Source: Casuarina equisetifolia (lineage: Eukaryota; Streptophyta; Magnoliopsida; Fagales; Casuarinaceae). Taken from it: a DNA stretch of 64,000 nt. The notes beneath the pieces are model-generated. The model made no database searches, was not told the DNA's origin, and worked only from the letters and a program-made list of their open reading frames with translations. How positions within the stretch are numbered: position 1 is the first letter of the stretch; every line of letters begins with the position of its first letter. Where the stretch lies: assembly GCA_028551475.1 (NCBI GenBank), contig CM052357.1:14865931-14929930 (forward strand), read 5' to 3'. This document shows positions 11,223-23,682 of the stretch, in pieces. The position numbers and the translations under genes are program-made.

Positions 11223-12312
11223 AATAGTGAAGGGAATAGAAAAGTCCAGGGGGATAAGACTGGGGCCTTGGTAAGGGCAGTCTTAAGAAGTTGAAAGGCC
11301 GTTTGCTCAGATTCTCCCCACTGAAATTCCATATCTTTCTTTAAAAGATGGGTAAGAGGACTGGCCAACTTCCCATATTCTGTAATGAAGCAACGATAAT
11401 AGGCAGATAATCTGAGAAAGCCGCGGACTTCCTTGACTGAAGGTGGAATAGGCCATTCGGCCACGACTTTAACTTTCTCTTCGTCCACCGAGATACCCGC
11501 CTTGCTCACCTTGTGGCCAAGGAATGAAACTTCCAGTTTGCCGAAATCACACTTTGATTCTTTCACAAAAAGTTTATGCCTTTGGAGCTCTCCCAAGACA
11601 ATTGACAGATGTCGTTCATGTTCTTCCCAAGAGTGACTGTATACTAAAATATCATCAAAAAAACCAATACAAAAGATCGCAAGTAGGGACTGAACACCTT
11701 ATTCATTAGGGCTTGGAATGTTGAGGGAGCATTTGATAACCCAAAGGGCATTATAGGAAACTCGTAATGGCCTTTGTGAGTTCGGAAAGCTGTTTTTTGT
11801 ATATCTTCTAGCTGCATGCGAATCTGGTAATAACCAGATTTGAGATCCATTTTGGAAAAAATTGTAGCACCGTGCAACTCATCAAGGAGCTCATCCACCG
11901 TCGGCATGGGAAAGCTATCTTTGATGGTGCGCTTGTTAAGCTCACGATAGTCTACACACAAGCGCTAGGATTCGTCCCTTTTCTTTACCAGTAATACTGG
12001 GGATGAGAAGGGACTTGAGCTCGGGCGGATAAGGCCAGATTTCAACAACTCTCTAATAGCACGCTCAATCTCCGTTTTGTGGGAGTAAGGATATCTGTAC
12101 GGGCGAACGAACACGGGTCGTGATGGGTCCGTTAAAACAATACGATGATTATGAGAGCGAGTTGGTGGTAACCCGCGGGGCTCTTGGAAGACCATTGGGA
12201 AGGTATCCAGTATCCTTTGAATTCTATCCGAGCAGTTCAGCTTCTTGTTCCCCGGATTGAGGGGCGGGACCCACTCAATCTGTAAGAAAATGCCATGTTG
12301 TTCTTGAGCCAA
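11183..12312 (-). pseudogene. Gypsy reverse transcriptase, in three pieces
   Basis: Pieces 11965-12312, 11644-11961 and 11183-11596 together contain the RT order [65 protein letters not shown] and FLGHKVS, followed by the connection domain (VRGFLRLSAYYRCFI). A TAG at 11965 interrupts just before CVDYRELN. One base is missing in the A run 11657-11663 exactly at the catalytic YxDD-type motif. Confidence 0.9.
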
Positions 12313-12318
12313 TGCTTT

Positions 12319-13866
12319 CTAAATTTCTGGCCCCTCAACCAGTTGATCTTCGGCACACCCTACCCCATGGAGACAGATGCGTGATCCCTGTAGAGTGAAC
12401 TCCATCGTCAACCGGTTAAAATCCCATAATATCGGTCCAAGTGTGCGCAACCATTGCACACCTAGAACGACATCCACCCCTTGAAGAGGGAGAAGGAACA
12501 AATCAATTCGAAAAATGACTCCTTGGAGAGAGAATTTGACATTGGGGCATAATCCAAAACTAGTTATCTTTTCTCCATTGGCCATGGTTACAGAGAAAGT
12601 GGTGCTCTTGTCCAGTTGGAGGCCCATCCTCTTGGCAAGGCGTGGGCTAATGAAACTATGGGAACTGCCAGAGTCTATCAAGACTTGCATTTGGAATTTG
12701 TGGTCCCCAATTTCTCCCAAGACTCGCATGGTTTGCGGTGGTGTGCTAGTTCCAGCTATAGCGTTCAGGGAGATTTCTAACTTTTCCCCCTCCTTCGACT
12801 CGACCTCCTCCTGTTCTGGTGGTAGGAGTGCCAAAATTATTTCAGCGTCCCTGTCCGAATCGGAGAACCATGACCCTTCTAAGTTGAATAAATGTTTACA
12901 CCGATGGCCTGGACGAAACAACTCATTACAATGGAAGCAAAGTCCCTTAGCCTTGCAGTCGGCCAGCTTTGCCAATGTTAAGCGTCGCACCGGCACACTC
13001 GACTTAGTGAAACTCGTTCCCCTAGCACTTATGTTGGAAGTAGGAGTGGGTTCCCCTTTCCGATTTGCCATCGCTGACTTGTTAGGTTGGTATTTGCTTT
13101 CGAACAGTCTAGCTAGTCCGACAGTAGTTGATAGCGTGGAAGGCCTACATGCTTGCACATCCACTCTCAGACTATCCCACAGCCCCGTTGTGAAACACGA
13201 CATCTGTTGATCTAACGAAAGATCCCCTGCTCGCAACAAGAGTTTAGAGAAACGAGTGTAATACTCGTCAACAGTGCCTTGTTGTTGTAGACGGATGAGG
13301 TCCCCAAATTGGGATTGGTAATTGGTGGGGCCAAAACGTGCCACAATCTCTCGAGAGAGGATGTCCCACGATAGATCTTGGCTAGAAAATTCCTTTTGGA
13401 GTAGCTAGAACCATACCTGAGCATCATCTTCCAAGTTCCAAGCTGCCACCTTTACCTTGTTGTCTTCCGAAACTCCTTGATAAGAAAAAAATTGATTGGC
13501 ACGACATAGCCAGTCGGAAGGGTCATCTACCCCCGCATAACGGGGAAAATCAAGCCGTAACGAGCGATTCCTCCATCCTGTATTGCCACCCATCTCTGGA
13601 TCCCGAGTAGAGCTACCTTCTCCTTGGTTGGCTTCTTCCTGGTGCCCACTATTGTTGTTGTGGGTGTTCAAGGACTAAGAAAGCTGACGCACCGCCTCAA
13701 AAAGCTCCTCCATTCTTCGATTGATTTCATTATCGCGCCGGTTCATTTCGGCTTCAAGCCTTTCCCACTTACTTTCTGACATAACGAATGCAGGATGAGG
13801 TGGCTCCAATGCCACAATGTTACGATTCTGCCTAGTCACAGAACGCGTAACGGGTCTTTCCAGCAC
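12319..13866 (-). pseudogene. Gypsy gag and aspartic protease
   Basis: A single frame runs from about 13866 to 12319 with TAG stops at 13675 and 13405. The gag part includes LDFPRYAGVDDPSDWLCRANQ and GDLIRLQQQGTVDEYYTRF, then a cysteine/histidine knuckle (CFHCNELFRPGHRC). The protease follows with the active-site LIDSGSSHSFIS motif and LGVQWLRTLGPILWDF. It ends at a TAG (12319), after which the same frame continues into RT. Confidence 0.9.
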
Positions 13867-14362
13867 AAAGTCCTCCCAGGGAGACTTATGGGTTTTCTTC
13901 TTGCTATAACCTATTATGGACGAATTTCGGTTTCAAAGACACAATGTAGTGAACAGTCGGTTAGCAATAAAGAGGGAGCGCGCAGAGAGAGAGAAAATGG
14001 TGGCTTTCATTTATATGAGGGGAAAGCCCTCTGGGTTACAACGAGATTCAATCCAGCCTGCCGCCCTTGATATGACTACCCTTATTTATAACCCTCTACC
14101 GGAATATCCCCTCTCCCCTAGCGGACAGATATTCTCAACTCCAGCAGGTACGTCTCTGTAATACCACTACGCCGCCCCTGGCGCTTCAGAGAGAGGACAT
14201 CCATACCTCCACTCCTCTGCAATGCCCAAGACTTGTCGGTCCTTCATACTACTCTGCCTAACGGCTTTTGTTTCTACATGGTGTTGCAGCGTGCGTGCCG
14301 CCCTTCAGAATACGTGGTCCTGCTGGTGGTCAGTGGCGCCTACGTGGCGCTGGTTCGTATCA
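13818..14362 (-). repeat. 5' LTR of the gypsy element
   Basis: 545 bp, TG...CA ends, flanked on the right by the target-site duplication GTGAC (14363-14367). It should carry the element promoter. Confidence 0.95.
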
Positions 14363-14367
14363 GTGAC

Positions 14368-16014
14368 AAAGGTTTGCGTGGCTTGGCATTTGTGGTGAGT
14401 AGAGAGTTTACAGGATATAAATAACCGGGACAGGTTCTTCCTGACTTAGGGCATATATACATTTTAACACCCCCCAATCGACTATACCAAAAGAATAGAA
14501 GTTTCCTAAATTGGGATGAATTAACTTAGGACTACGAAAGACATCCTTGTGAAAGGGTACTCCGATAAGAGTTTATACTATAGGGTAGTTTTTGTTTAAT
14601 TCTATTGGATAATTATCTTTCTATAAAAGAATAATAATCTTAATTAGTTTTTGAGTAAAAGTTAAACTCTTTGTTATCAAAACCTAGATTCAAAGAAAAA
14701 AAAAATAACCCAATGTGCACTAGGCATAGCTTTGCCATCGATGTATTATCTCTCGTATAACTACTTGTTAAAAAGAAGCATGTTAAAAAATGGTTTGGGT
14801 TAACCCTTATTTCTTAAAAAATCATATTTCGAAATCTTCCTTCTACAAAAGGGAAAAAAAGGAAGGGGGGAAAAAAAAGATTCTTTCTTACTTTCCTTTC
14901 ATTCTTGATCCTTTTTTTAGTTCGTCCCACTACAATCTCAAGGGCGCATCTCAAAACTTACGGGGTCAAGAATCTCAACCCACCAACTTCCATCCTGCAT
15001 TTTTGTCATCATCGTCGTAGCTGTTAATAGAGAATTACTAACAAATTTGACCGTAAAACCAAAGCCTTTAATTAGGCGGAAGGAAATCGGGCGTTGAATT
15101 GAAGGAGGATGTCGTTTGACGGTCGCTTTCATATATTTCGGCAAAGCAGGACTTCCCGGGCAATTTTTAGGCTAAATAATACTGATTCCGTTGGGAGTTG
15201 GGCCTCACTTTGATAAGCGGTGGTTCGCCACGAACCAAAAGTATTTGGCGTATTTTGGTGGGTCTGGCCAAGCAAGGTAATATTCTGACCGCATCATAGC
15301 TTTGCACCTACAGCCCTGCTCTGCTCTGCTTAGGGGAATAGTTCTTAAGGACAGTACAGCTATGGTGAGAAAGTGTGAGGGAATGGAATATTCCAAACGT
15401 GCACCGCTGGGGCCAGCGTCTGTGCAGGAAATCCTTAACTCCATCCCTGGCATAACATACATTTTCAAGTGGTCACCAGGTAGCGGCACAAGAAAGAAAA
15501 TCACATGCCACATCAACTTCATGCTTAAAACTTTTCTCTAAAAACAACATGCGAGGGAGATAAAACTTTCCATCTACTTCCTGCATAATCTTTGAAAAGT
15601 TCATCTTCACAACTTAGAGAATGCAGAAGAAAATTTGAATGGAATATTTGGTCCAATGTCTTTGTTTGAAATTCAGAACCCTGAAAGCACGTCATTTACA
15701 TTCTCAACGTCCAATCCAAGACTCAGACGATAGACAGCAGTCTGACATTTTTATGTGGATTTAGACTCATGTGGACAGTTACGGTTGAATCAGTCGAAGA
15801 AGGATGCAGACATAACACAAGCTCCATACATCACAAAAATTACACTGTTCCGTTTCCAGTCCAACCTAGCAGACCCATTTCTCTAATACGCAACTCAAAA
15901 AAGATCACATGGGCTCCTCTCTGTTAAAACAATGCACATCAAAAGACACCCCATAATCGAAAAGGAAAACAAGTTAGAGTAATCACACTTCCTATAATTT
16001 TACACTACGTCCTT
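14368..16014. other. Intergenic region, including the NT-C2 gene 3' UTR
   Basis: No gene is supported between the gypsy element and the stop codon at 16015. The last ~150-300 bases before 16015 are probably the 3' UTR of the minus-strand NT-C2 gene. Purine runs at 14695-14703 and 14850-14880 are simple sequence. Confidence 0.55.
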
Positions 16015-19000
16015 TTAAGCACCAACCTCTGCGACTGCAACCCCTGCACTTGTTGCAGCTGCAGTCATTTCGGCTGATGGAACCTCAGATTGCGGTTGTA
16101 ACAACTGGGTATAATGGAATTCAATCTGTAACCGGTGATGAAGAGGTGTTGATGTCATTAGACCTTTCTTTATATCAACCTGCAACTCCCTTATTGGAAT
16201 TGCTGCCAAGAAGCTCTTTATGTACTGTTTGCAGGACTCCTTCCCTCGGCATACAATCTCCTGTTCCTCGTCACTCTTCATGGATTCCTCGGGCTTAGTT
16301 AGTACTGCCCCGGCAACATAACCCTCTTCCTTCGCGTTGCCCAGCTGGGCCTGCCGGTTCTTGTGTTCTGCTGCTGTAACCATATGCTGGTCATTGGCTG
16401 TTTTTTCTTCTGATGACTCCGCAACATCTTGCATTTTGGAGATTACTGTATTACTGTCAAATTTCAATATATAGGCCTGATTGCATCCTTCATATAACCT
16501 CTCTCCCAACGTGTCAATAATGTAATAAGCTTCTGGTTCAACCTTGAGGATGAAAAAATGATCATTCCAACTGACAATATAAACCTCAGGTTCACGGTTG
16601 CTTGGACATTCTGAACCTGCACGGCTTATCTCATCCCAGATATTGTCAAAGGACATTGCACCATGCAGAAAGTCAAATCTTCCCTCATCCATCCCCTCTG
16701 GATGAAAAAACCCAATAAAGGACTTCCCAGGGACTACTGCAAGGGGGCGTATCTTGGCTTGAAGGACTGATTCAAGATCAAGGTGCTTGTCAGGGAATCG
16801 CTCCTTATAGGTTTCATTCTCACAAAGGTTCCTCCACTCTAATGAGCCATCTCTGATCAGGCTATCAAATTGGGACTTTATGGGCATGAGATCTCGGTTC
16901 TTCTGAAACCAATCAGCAATGACGGCAACAAGGGCTGTACATGCACTCTCGCCTGCTGCCCTCTCACTCCGCTGATCAATGGCAGCAAAGAAAACCTCGG
17001 TCTCAAGCTTCATGTGTCCATCACGAGATGTTACTTCTTTCTGCTCCCAACTGCCTATGGCAAAATTGTCATCCCCAAACTCAGAAACTGAGGATCGATT
17101 TGCAGACGAATCCTCCTCTGTCTTCTGCCACTGCCAAGATGATTGCAGCAATTTGCATTCAGAATTTTGGCAACTATTACTCAGTACTGGTTGTCAAATA
17201 CAACAAACTAGTTAAAGCTTGAAAATCATAGGATGGATTTTCTTAGCTTAGCAGTGTAAGCACGTTGATTTGGAATCAATTAGATAGCATGATAATGCTT
17301 CATCTTGCTTCTTCTATTAGCAAAAATTTTAGAATACAGGCTTTGGCTGAGTAATTTTCATTAGCAAAATATTTCGATGTTAGTAAAACACAGTTGGAAT
17401 TATCTTTTAAGATAACAAACTAGGGATTCCCTTATTTTCTCTTTTGATTGCATAAATATTGGAATGCCAATAAATCTTAAGCTTGTATCCTGAACCATGA
17501 AAAATGTACAATTAGCAGACTCTTACCCCAAGAGAAAGAGATTCATCAGAGCTAAGCTGTCTGCGATCAAAATCAATGTCATCTCCACCTTCTTCTCCAT
17601 AGGCCTTCTTCAACAATGGCTCTCCTTTTGCCTTAGGAGACCTAAAGCTCAGCTTTCTCTTCCTCCAAGGTAGTATGCTCCGCTTTGAGCTTTGCAATAG
17701 AGATTGCTCAGCTACTGATGCAGTTGAATCCTCGATGTTTGAGCACCCAACATCTGATTTGCGATTACTATAGTAAACCCAATCCTCATCTTCACCGTTG
17801 ATTCTCATACTGGAGTAAAATGATCCTCCAGCACAATTAGCATATGCCAGTGAGCCATAACTGAAAGACTTCCTCACAGTGGAAGCGGAAGCCTCCTTTC
17901 CCTCATCTGGTTCACCATCTTCACAATCATCTAGTGAGTCTGAATCAAAAGGGTAATTATACTCAGCCTCCTCGCTCCTGGCAGAGCACCTACCCTCACT
18001 GCCATCTTCCTCATGGCAGGCCTTTTTGGCTCTCCGGGAGGACACATATTCGGTAAAAATTTTTACTTTCCTAAGACCAGCTTTAATTGCAGAAAGCTCA
18101 TCCTTTTCTGCTGAGATAATTTCTCCCGGTGGGGGTGGTGACAGAACAGGGACCGCTGATCTCTGCACTGGTTCTGTGGTTTCTTGAGCTGTTCTCAGTT
18201 CCACTAGGCTCAGTAATATCTATATTAAAGGAAAAACAATTGAATGAAAGGGAGGAACTATTAGTGCATTTCTCTAACAAGGTAACAGACCATAAACCCT
18301 GTATGAAAACTGCCAAAAGCAAACCCATTGTGACAGAAAGGCAGAAATAGGCAGAGGAGTGTGAATACGAGGCACATACGCGAAGAGAAGGATACGCCTC
18401 AGTAGCACCGCCAGAGAGCGTGAGAGGGACGTTTATTTCAAACTCTTTTTGGTCAGCTGCAGAAGCATATTCAGCAAGGTTCAATGAAGCCGTTCCAACA
18501 ATAGGAACCTTGTTCTTTGGCCCTTGACCTCGATTCAATTCCTGGATCGGGAAAATGCAATCAACTTCTCATGAAAAGTTCATCAGCAATTCTCCAGAGT
18601 AAAAGAAGAAAGGATGGTAAAAATAAGATAAATGATTAGAAACCAACTGCATGTTCCAACCAAAATTTATGACATTCTACCAAGTAATCAAGTCTTGGAA
18701 TGTAACTAATAAAATATCCATCGTCAAGCAAATGAATATTAAATACAATGACTACATGAAAAAATATAGCTCCTACTTAAGTTGTGACAACCGTCATTTC
18801 AAGAAAAAATTACTTAATATTCCAGGTCTTTACGTGGAAAAAATAATTAACGAAGTAAACGCAAAACAATCGACTCCGAACCCAAAACGAGCAGGCCATA
18901 AAACCGACGAATTTCCGCAAGGTCAAGATGAACTACATGGTTAGAATCACAAACCACAGGTCAAGTTGCCTCCAGAACAATGGTAATTTCACAAGCTTTT

Positions 19001-19884
19001 TCCAAATCCACTGCAGAATGAAAGACTTATTTGACACCAGTCTAATGATTATTCCACAAACGAATAGAGGAACCAAGAAACCTACATCTCTTAAGTCCAT
19101 CATTGAAAGTAATTTTGATAGAACAAGTAAACAAAAGAAGAAAAACACAACTCAACGCATGTGGCAACGTTCATCAACCAAAAACCAAATATTAGGCCCA
19201 TTTCATTTGGAAGTGCCAAAAATTCCAATGAACAATAGTACAAGAAAATTAATCTCCCAAACGCCATAAGATTTCCAAGATTCACGCCCCGCAAAAATCG
19301 AAGAAAATCACAAAAATCCCGCCACAAAATTACTTGGAAAGAAACATCAACCATAAAATTCCTGCAATCTTTGGAAATGAAAAAGTGCACTTGTTCGTGT
19401 TTATACCCATCAAAATCACAAAGAGCCACAAAAGCAAAGCACACAGAAAAGAAGAGCTTTCACGCGAGCGCGAGCTCACACACGTAGAGGGGCAGGGAGG
19501 GAGGGAGGGAGGGAGGGAGAAAGGTAGACTCACATTGAAGACGGCAAAAGCGACCTCCCACGGGTGAAACACGTTTTCCTTGTACGCAGACAGGGAACAG
19601 AGAGACTGAAACTCCTCGTCCCACACCACAACTACGCCGTTTTGGTGGGCCACAACTTCCCTTGTGAAGTTTCTCTTCACGGCCGTCCTCCTCAGCGAGC
19701 TCAGCGCCAGCTTCGGGCCCTTCCACTTGATCTCCACCGTCAACCTTGGTACCTCACCCTCTGCCTTTTCTATGCCGTCCGGGACCAGATCGCACCCCTC
19801 CATCCTCTTCACCACCAGCTTTACTTCGTACTTCTTGGACACCAGAGGTGGCCACGGCCGCCACCTCATCATCTTCACCACCAT
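16015..19884 (-). CDS. NT-C2 (EEIG1/EHBP1 N-terminal) domain protein
   Basis: Four exons on the minus strand: 19884-19534, 18541-18380, 18219-17527 and 17130-16015, every junction in phase 0 with GT/AG borders; 773 residues. Exons 1-2 (about residues 1-171) form the NT-C2 domain: KKYEVKLVVKRMEGCDL, VEIKWKGPK, a basic RRTAVKRN segment, VVWDEEFQ and VGTASLNLAEYA. Such domains are thought to bind membranes or cytoskeletal partners. Exon 3 begins ILLSLVELRTAQET and is acidic and Ser-rich (DSDSLDDCEDGEPDEG), with a basic WRKRKLSFRSPK patch and EEGGDDIDFDRRQLSS. Exon 4 carries the conserved plant C-terminal region with FAAIDQRSERAAGESACTAL, VIADWFQ, SFIGFFHPEGMDEG and EAYYIIDTLGERLYEGC. The exon-4 start at 17130 was chosen because it restores phase and gives GWQKTEED. 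Uncharacterised plant clade related to At5g04860. No damage seen. Confidence 0.92.
19490..19521 (+). repeat. GGGA tandem repeat next to the intron-1 donor of the NT-C2 gene
   Basis: (GGGA)n lies on the plus strand, so C-rich in the transcript, 12-44 bases downstream of the exon-1 donor at 19533. The plus strand has enough G3 runs to fold as a G-quadruplex. Confidence 0.8.
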
Positions 19885-20039
19885 TTCTCTACCTACTAAG
19901 AAAACAACAACCTTAATATCAACAGACGCTAAATTTGGCGAAAATCCCCGAGTACAGCCCAAGAAATTCGTAGAGAAATTCAGCAGAGAGAAAGGAGATA
20001 AACAGAATCCTCCTAACGGATAATATTTCCGTTTTTCAC

Positions 20040-20110
20040 TCCGAGAATAATTCCGGGGAGAGAAAGTGAGGGAAGAATGGGAGAGAATAAGCCGTTATAT
20101 AGTCGAAATG
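20040..20110 (-). promoter_or_regulatory. Probable core promoter of the NT-C2 gene
   Basis: On the minus strand GACTATATAACGG (20092-20104) forms a TATA box about 210 bases upstream of the ATG at 19884. Transcription would start near 20065-20070, giving a 5' UTR of roughly 180 bases. Just upstream, 20111-20180 is CT-rich on the gene strand, a common plant core-promoter context. Inferred from sequence only. Confidence 0.6.
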
Positions 20111-20199
20111 GGAGGGGGAGAGGGGGAGAGGGGGAGGGAGGGAGAGGTGGGGTGAGGGGAAGAGAGAGAGGGAGAGAGACTGGGCCAACGATGGTAGCC

Positions 20200-23100
20200 T
20201 TTGGGGCCCTGTGGAGGGTTTAAACTCTATTTTAGAGTCTCCGTCGTTAACCGGGGTTGGGTTAGAAATGAGGGCCCAGCTGGCGTTGCGGGTTGAAAAG
20301 GACGGATTGTCATTGTGAGTATCATCGGGAGTAACGGCGTGTTAACGAGGTAGTTGACTTCCGTCGTTCTAGTTGGTCTTCCTTCTCATTTTATCCAGTG
20401 AGAATTTTGTTGGAAATTCTGTTAAACTGACGCCCCCGATCGGTTTTCCTTAATACCCTTCATATCTTTTGTGATCAAACCATTTCAACTTCGGATACTA
20501 TTTTTATCATTTAATTTTAAAACCATGATAAATGTACCTAAAACAGAATAATAGTTTAATAGAGTCAAAAAAAAAATTTTAATCTTTTAATCCCCTTTTC
20601 TAAATATTAGTTGAATTGCGAAAATAAACCGCTTTAGGGTGGTTATTAGCAGTTCAAACTTAATCCATATGTTTAAAGAGATGTGAAACATGATTTCCTC
20701 GATGGTCTTTAAACTTATGTGCAAATAGACGAACACCATCTCATAATAAAATGCCTACATTTGCCGTATTGCATTGCCTTTTGGAACCCGAACAGATTTG
20801 CGGTCCCTTAGACCATCACCTTCCTTCTATTATTATTTTGTTCCCCTATTATTAGTATTATTATCTTTTTATTATTGTTATTTTCTTATTATCTTTTCAC
20901 TGCTTTTGAGGGCTGTTGGACCATTACATTTCCCTCATCTAAGGAGGGATTAATAAATATCTGTCAATCAAATACTCCCTGCAAATAAGAATCCCCACCT
21001 TTTTTTGGTTTCATTTTGTCTTTTTAGTTTGACCTTAGCGGGTAGATTATCGGCTTATATATAGGGTTATTTCAAGTTATAGGAAATAGAATACAAGGTG
21101 CTCAAACGGGTAAGAGTTCTCATGACTCTCAGTGTTAACTTATAAGTAATTCTACGACCAACCGAGTGAGTATTTGCAATGATTTTGTGTAACTTGTATT
21201 GTAATCCCCGCCGTTCACCAGATTAAGACGTGGAAATTCGTGACTCTTTGAAGAAATATAGGGTTAAATGGATGGAAAAAGAAGTGACAAATCGCAATTA
21301 AATGATAAGTCAACGTTTAAGCAAATGGTGTTTGGTTGTTTCTTACAGAGCAAGTGATGAACTTATCAAGCATGGAGGTGTTGACTCAATGTGGCACACA
21401 TGGTCCCCATGTGGGCTTTTGCTTAAAAGAGTGGGTAGGGATCAAAGACTTTCTGGGTATCCTTTATGCGAACAAAAACATACACAAGCTAACGTTTTCC
21501 TCCGTTTATGGGGATGCTCTGGCTTTTCAACTGTTCGGGAGGTATTTAGAGCCTTTATTTCCTCGGTCTGGAGAACCATGATTGATGCCATCATCAGGAT
21601 GCATGCTTGCTTTGTGGGGTCGTTTCCTTTGCCAACTAACCGAACAACCAGAACCACACTGCATCATATATCAAAATACAGGTTGGATTCTTGGTCCACA
21701 CTGCTCTGAATGCTTTTTACCTTCACACTTGCACACACAAGCTTTGGCCTAAATAAAAAAAATATATATTTTTTTTAAAAATGATGCATGTTGCTTTACT
21801 ATTATTTTTAAAATTAAAAACATTTCTTCTCTTTTATAACATGGCAGCACATCACATTCAAAATACAACACATTTGGGTTCAACTCATAATAGTTTACAG
21901 ATGAATATATTATATGTGATACGAATTCTGCAACTCACATCAATTGTGATGAAAAATGTTAAAAATAATAGTAATATTCAAGTTAATTGAGTTTTTTTTT
22001 AAAAAAAAACAAAGCTTTTGAAAATATTTTTTATTTTGAAAGTATTACCCGTTACCCTTTACAACTAAGAAGAAAACAAAAACAAAGGCTTTTGTAACAA
22101 TTTTTGTTGCTATGATTTTGGAAGAGACGAGTTTACTGACTCCACGGTATAAAATCGATTGATTAAGTCAATATTTGAGGGAAAGAGACGATGGGAACAC
22201 GAAGATTTCCGAGTTCGTGGGATTAAGAAAAACTACACGAGGTAGCCATCAAAGAAAAGCACTCTTTATTTTAGTACAAATTCACTCTGGAAGCCAATTA
22301 AACACATCGATGGCCTTGGCATCAATGTTAACAATACTACTGTACTTGTCTTCTTCTTCTTCTTTCTCTCTCTACCTTCTCTCTTTTGTTTTTGTTTTAT
22401 ACTTAGAGCTGAAAAAAGCAATGATCTTGAAAAAAAAAAGTTCATCGGCGTTGTATTGCCGATGGTGGGATCCTCTCACTTTTACAACTGCAAGGGTGTT
22501 TAAAAATGAGATTAAATTACCTCTGCTTAATCCATTGGATAAAATGTTCCTCAAGCAAGATCCAAAAGAAAATAATAGTCTCAATATTATGTTTATACAA
22601 ACTACATCCTCCAATATGAGAAAAGAAACAATTTTATTAAGAGATCCACGATCTATTGAAAGGAAATCTATTAGTGCTCTTGACAAACCAATTTTAAATC
22701 TATTGGCGTAAATAGATGTTCAAATACCCATCATCGCATGTAATAAAGAGAACCAAATCAATATTTATAAGTATCGAGTTGAACCCAGTGTTATGGGTTG
22801 AAAATACATAAAGATCCGCAATTAATATTGAGTTGAACCATTCTGCATCATCCAGCATTCATTCTTAAAAGAACCCATGACATTGAGTGGAATTAATATT
22901 GAGTACGTATGAATAGTTTTCCATCTCTTATAATCAATTTTAGAGAAGGATTAGACGTGGTTTTAGCATAATATGATAACTTAAGAACTCTACGAATAAA
23001 AATAAAGAATCCCAAATTTTATATTGAATTTGAGTTTCCATGGCCCTCAAACAAGTTCTCTTCATATCCATTTCAATTTGGGTATTTTGTATACATTGCA

Positions 23101-23682
23101 ATCATTGAAGTCCATGGAAAGCTATCTTTAACAACCACAGCGCGTTGGAGACCCTCGTTTTGCAATTGACTGAAAGAGACACGCAGCAAAAGTCGCCATA
23201 AAACGAAGAAAGTGGCAGAATGGGCCCACAGAAAATAGACCGGTGACGGTCACACAGTAAAACTAGATGGCCCCTCAACAAGCAGCCAACAGGAAGATGA
23301 CATCCCTCGGACAACGAATTCTATCTGGACATGGACTGCATCGTTTCCGCACCGTAGAAGAAAGCGGCTTTGTTTCGCCACGAATTGACACTTCCTCTCG
23401 TTATTTTAGCGGATCATTTTTCATTATATGTACATTTCTTTCCCTTAATTTTGCTTAATTGCGTGTCACGTCGTTAACTTCCTCTTTGACCGTTGCTTAT
23501 TATTTGTGTCATCTCGCGACATATTATTATAACTAATTCTGGAAACGAATCACGTCTGACTAACTTAAAATCAGAAGATGCCTTTAAGTTAAAAAGTATT
23601 TGCAGACTTAAAAACTAATCTTCTCAATTCAAAGAATGCTGACCGCATATCGTTGAAATTATGAACAGAATCACTTTCTATC
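20200..23682. other. Intergenic region without a supported gene
   Basis: AT-rich DNA. Open frames (such as 21302-21709, 22175-22711 and 23267-23458) have no recognisable family motifs and look incidental. A Y-rich ATT-type stretch lies at 20818-20900. Confidence 0.55.

Larger units (their letters stand above)
8473..14367 (-). mobile_element. Ty3/gypsy chromovirus-type LTR retrotransposon, structurally complete, coding-dead
   Basis: LTRs are 8478-9022 (3') and 13818-14362 (5'), both 545 bp, with TG...CA ends. A perfect 5-bp target-site duplication GTGAC lies at 8473-8477 and 14363-14367. Order on the minus strand: 5' LTR, primer site resembling tRNA-iMet complement (TGGCATTGGAGCCA, about 13801-13814), gag, protease, RT, RNase H, integrase, chromodomain, short purine tract (GGAAGGGA, 9023-9030), 3' LTR. 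The LTRs differ at about 16 positions by eye. Coding is disabled by in-frame stops at 13675, 13405, 12319, 11965, 10380 and 10272, and by single-base losses in homopolymer runs near 11657-11663 and 11249-11253. Domain order and chromodomain place it among plant chromoviruses; the clade is not determined. Confidence 0.95.

Noticed and set aside
12515..13210. 231-codon plus-strand open frame
   Set aside because: It is antisense to the clear gypsy gag/protease sequence and has no motif of its own.
21302..21709. 135-codon plus-strand open frame
   Set aside because: No recognisable homology or gene structure; probably chance.
22175..22711. 178-codon plus-strand open frame
   Set aside because: Compositionally biased (Ser/Leu, Lys), with no recognised domain, no splice partners and no promoter evidence.
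23267..23458. 63-codon ATG frame in slightly G+C-richer DNA
   Set aside because: An overlapping frame of similar length exists on the other strand and neither shows a known motif.
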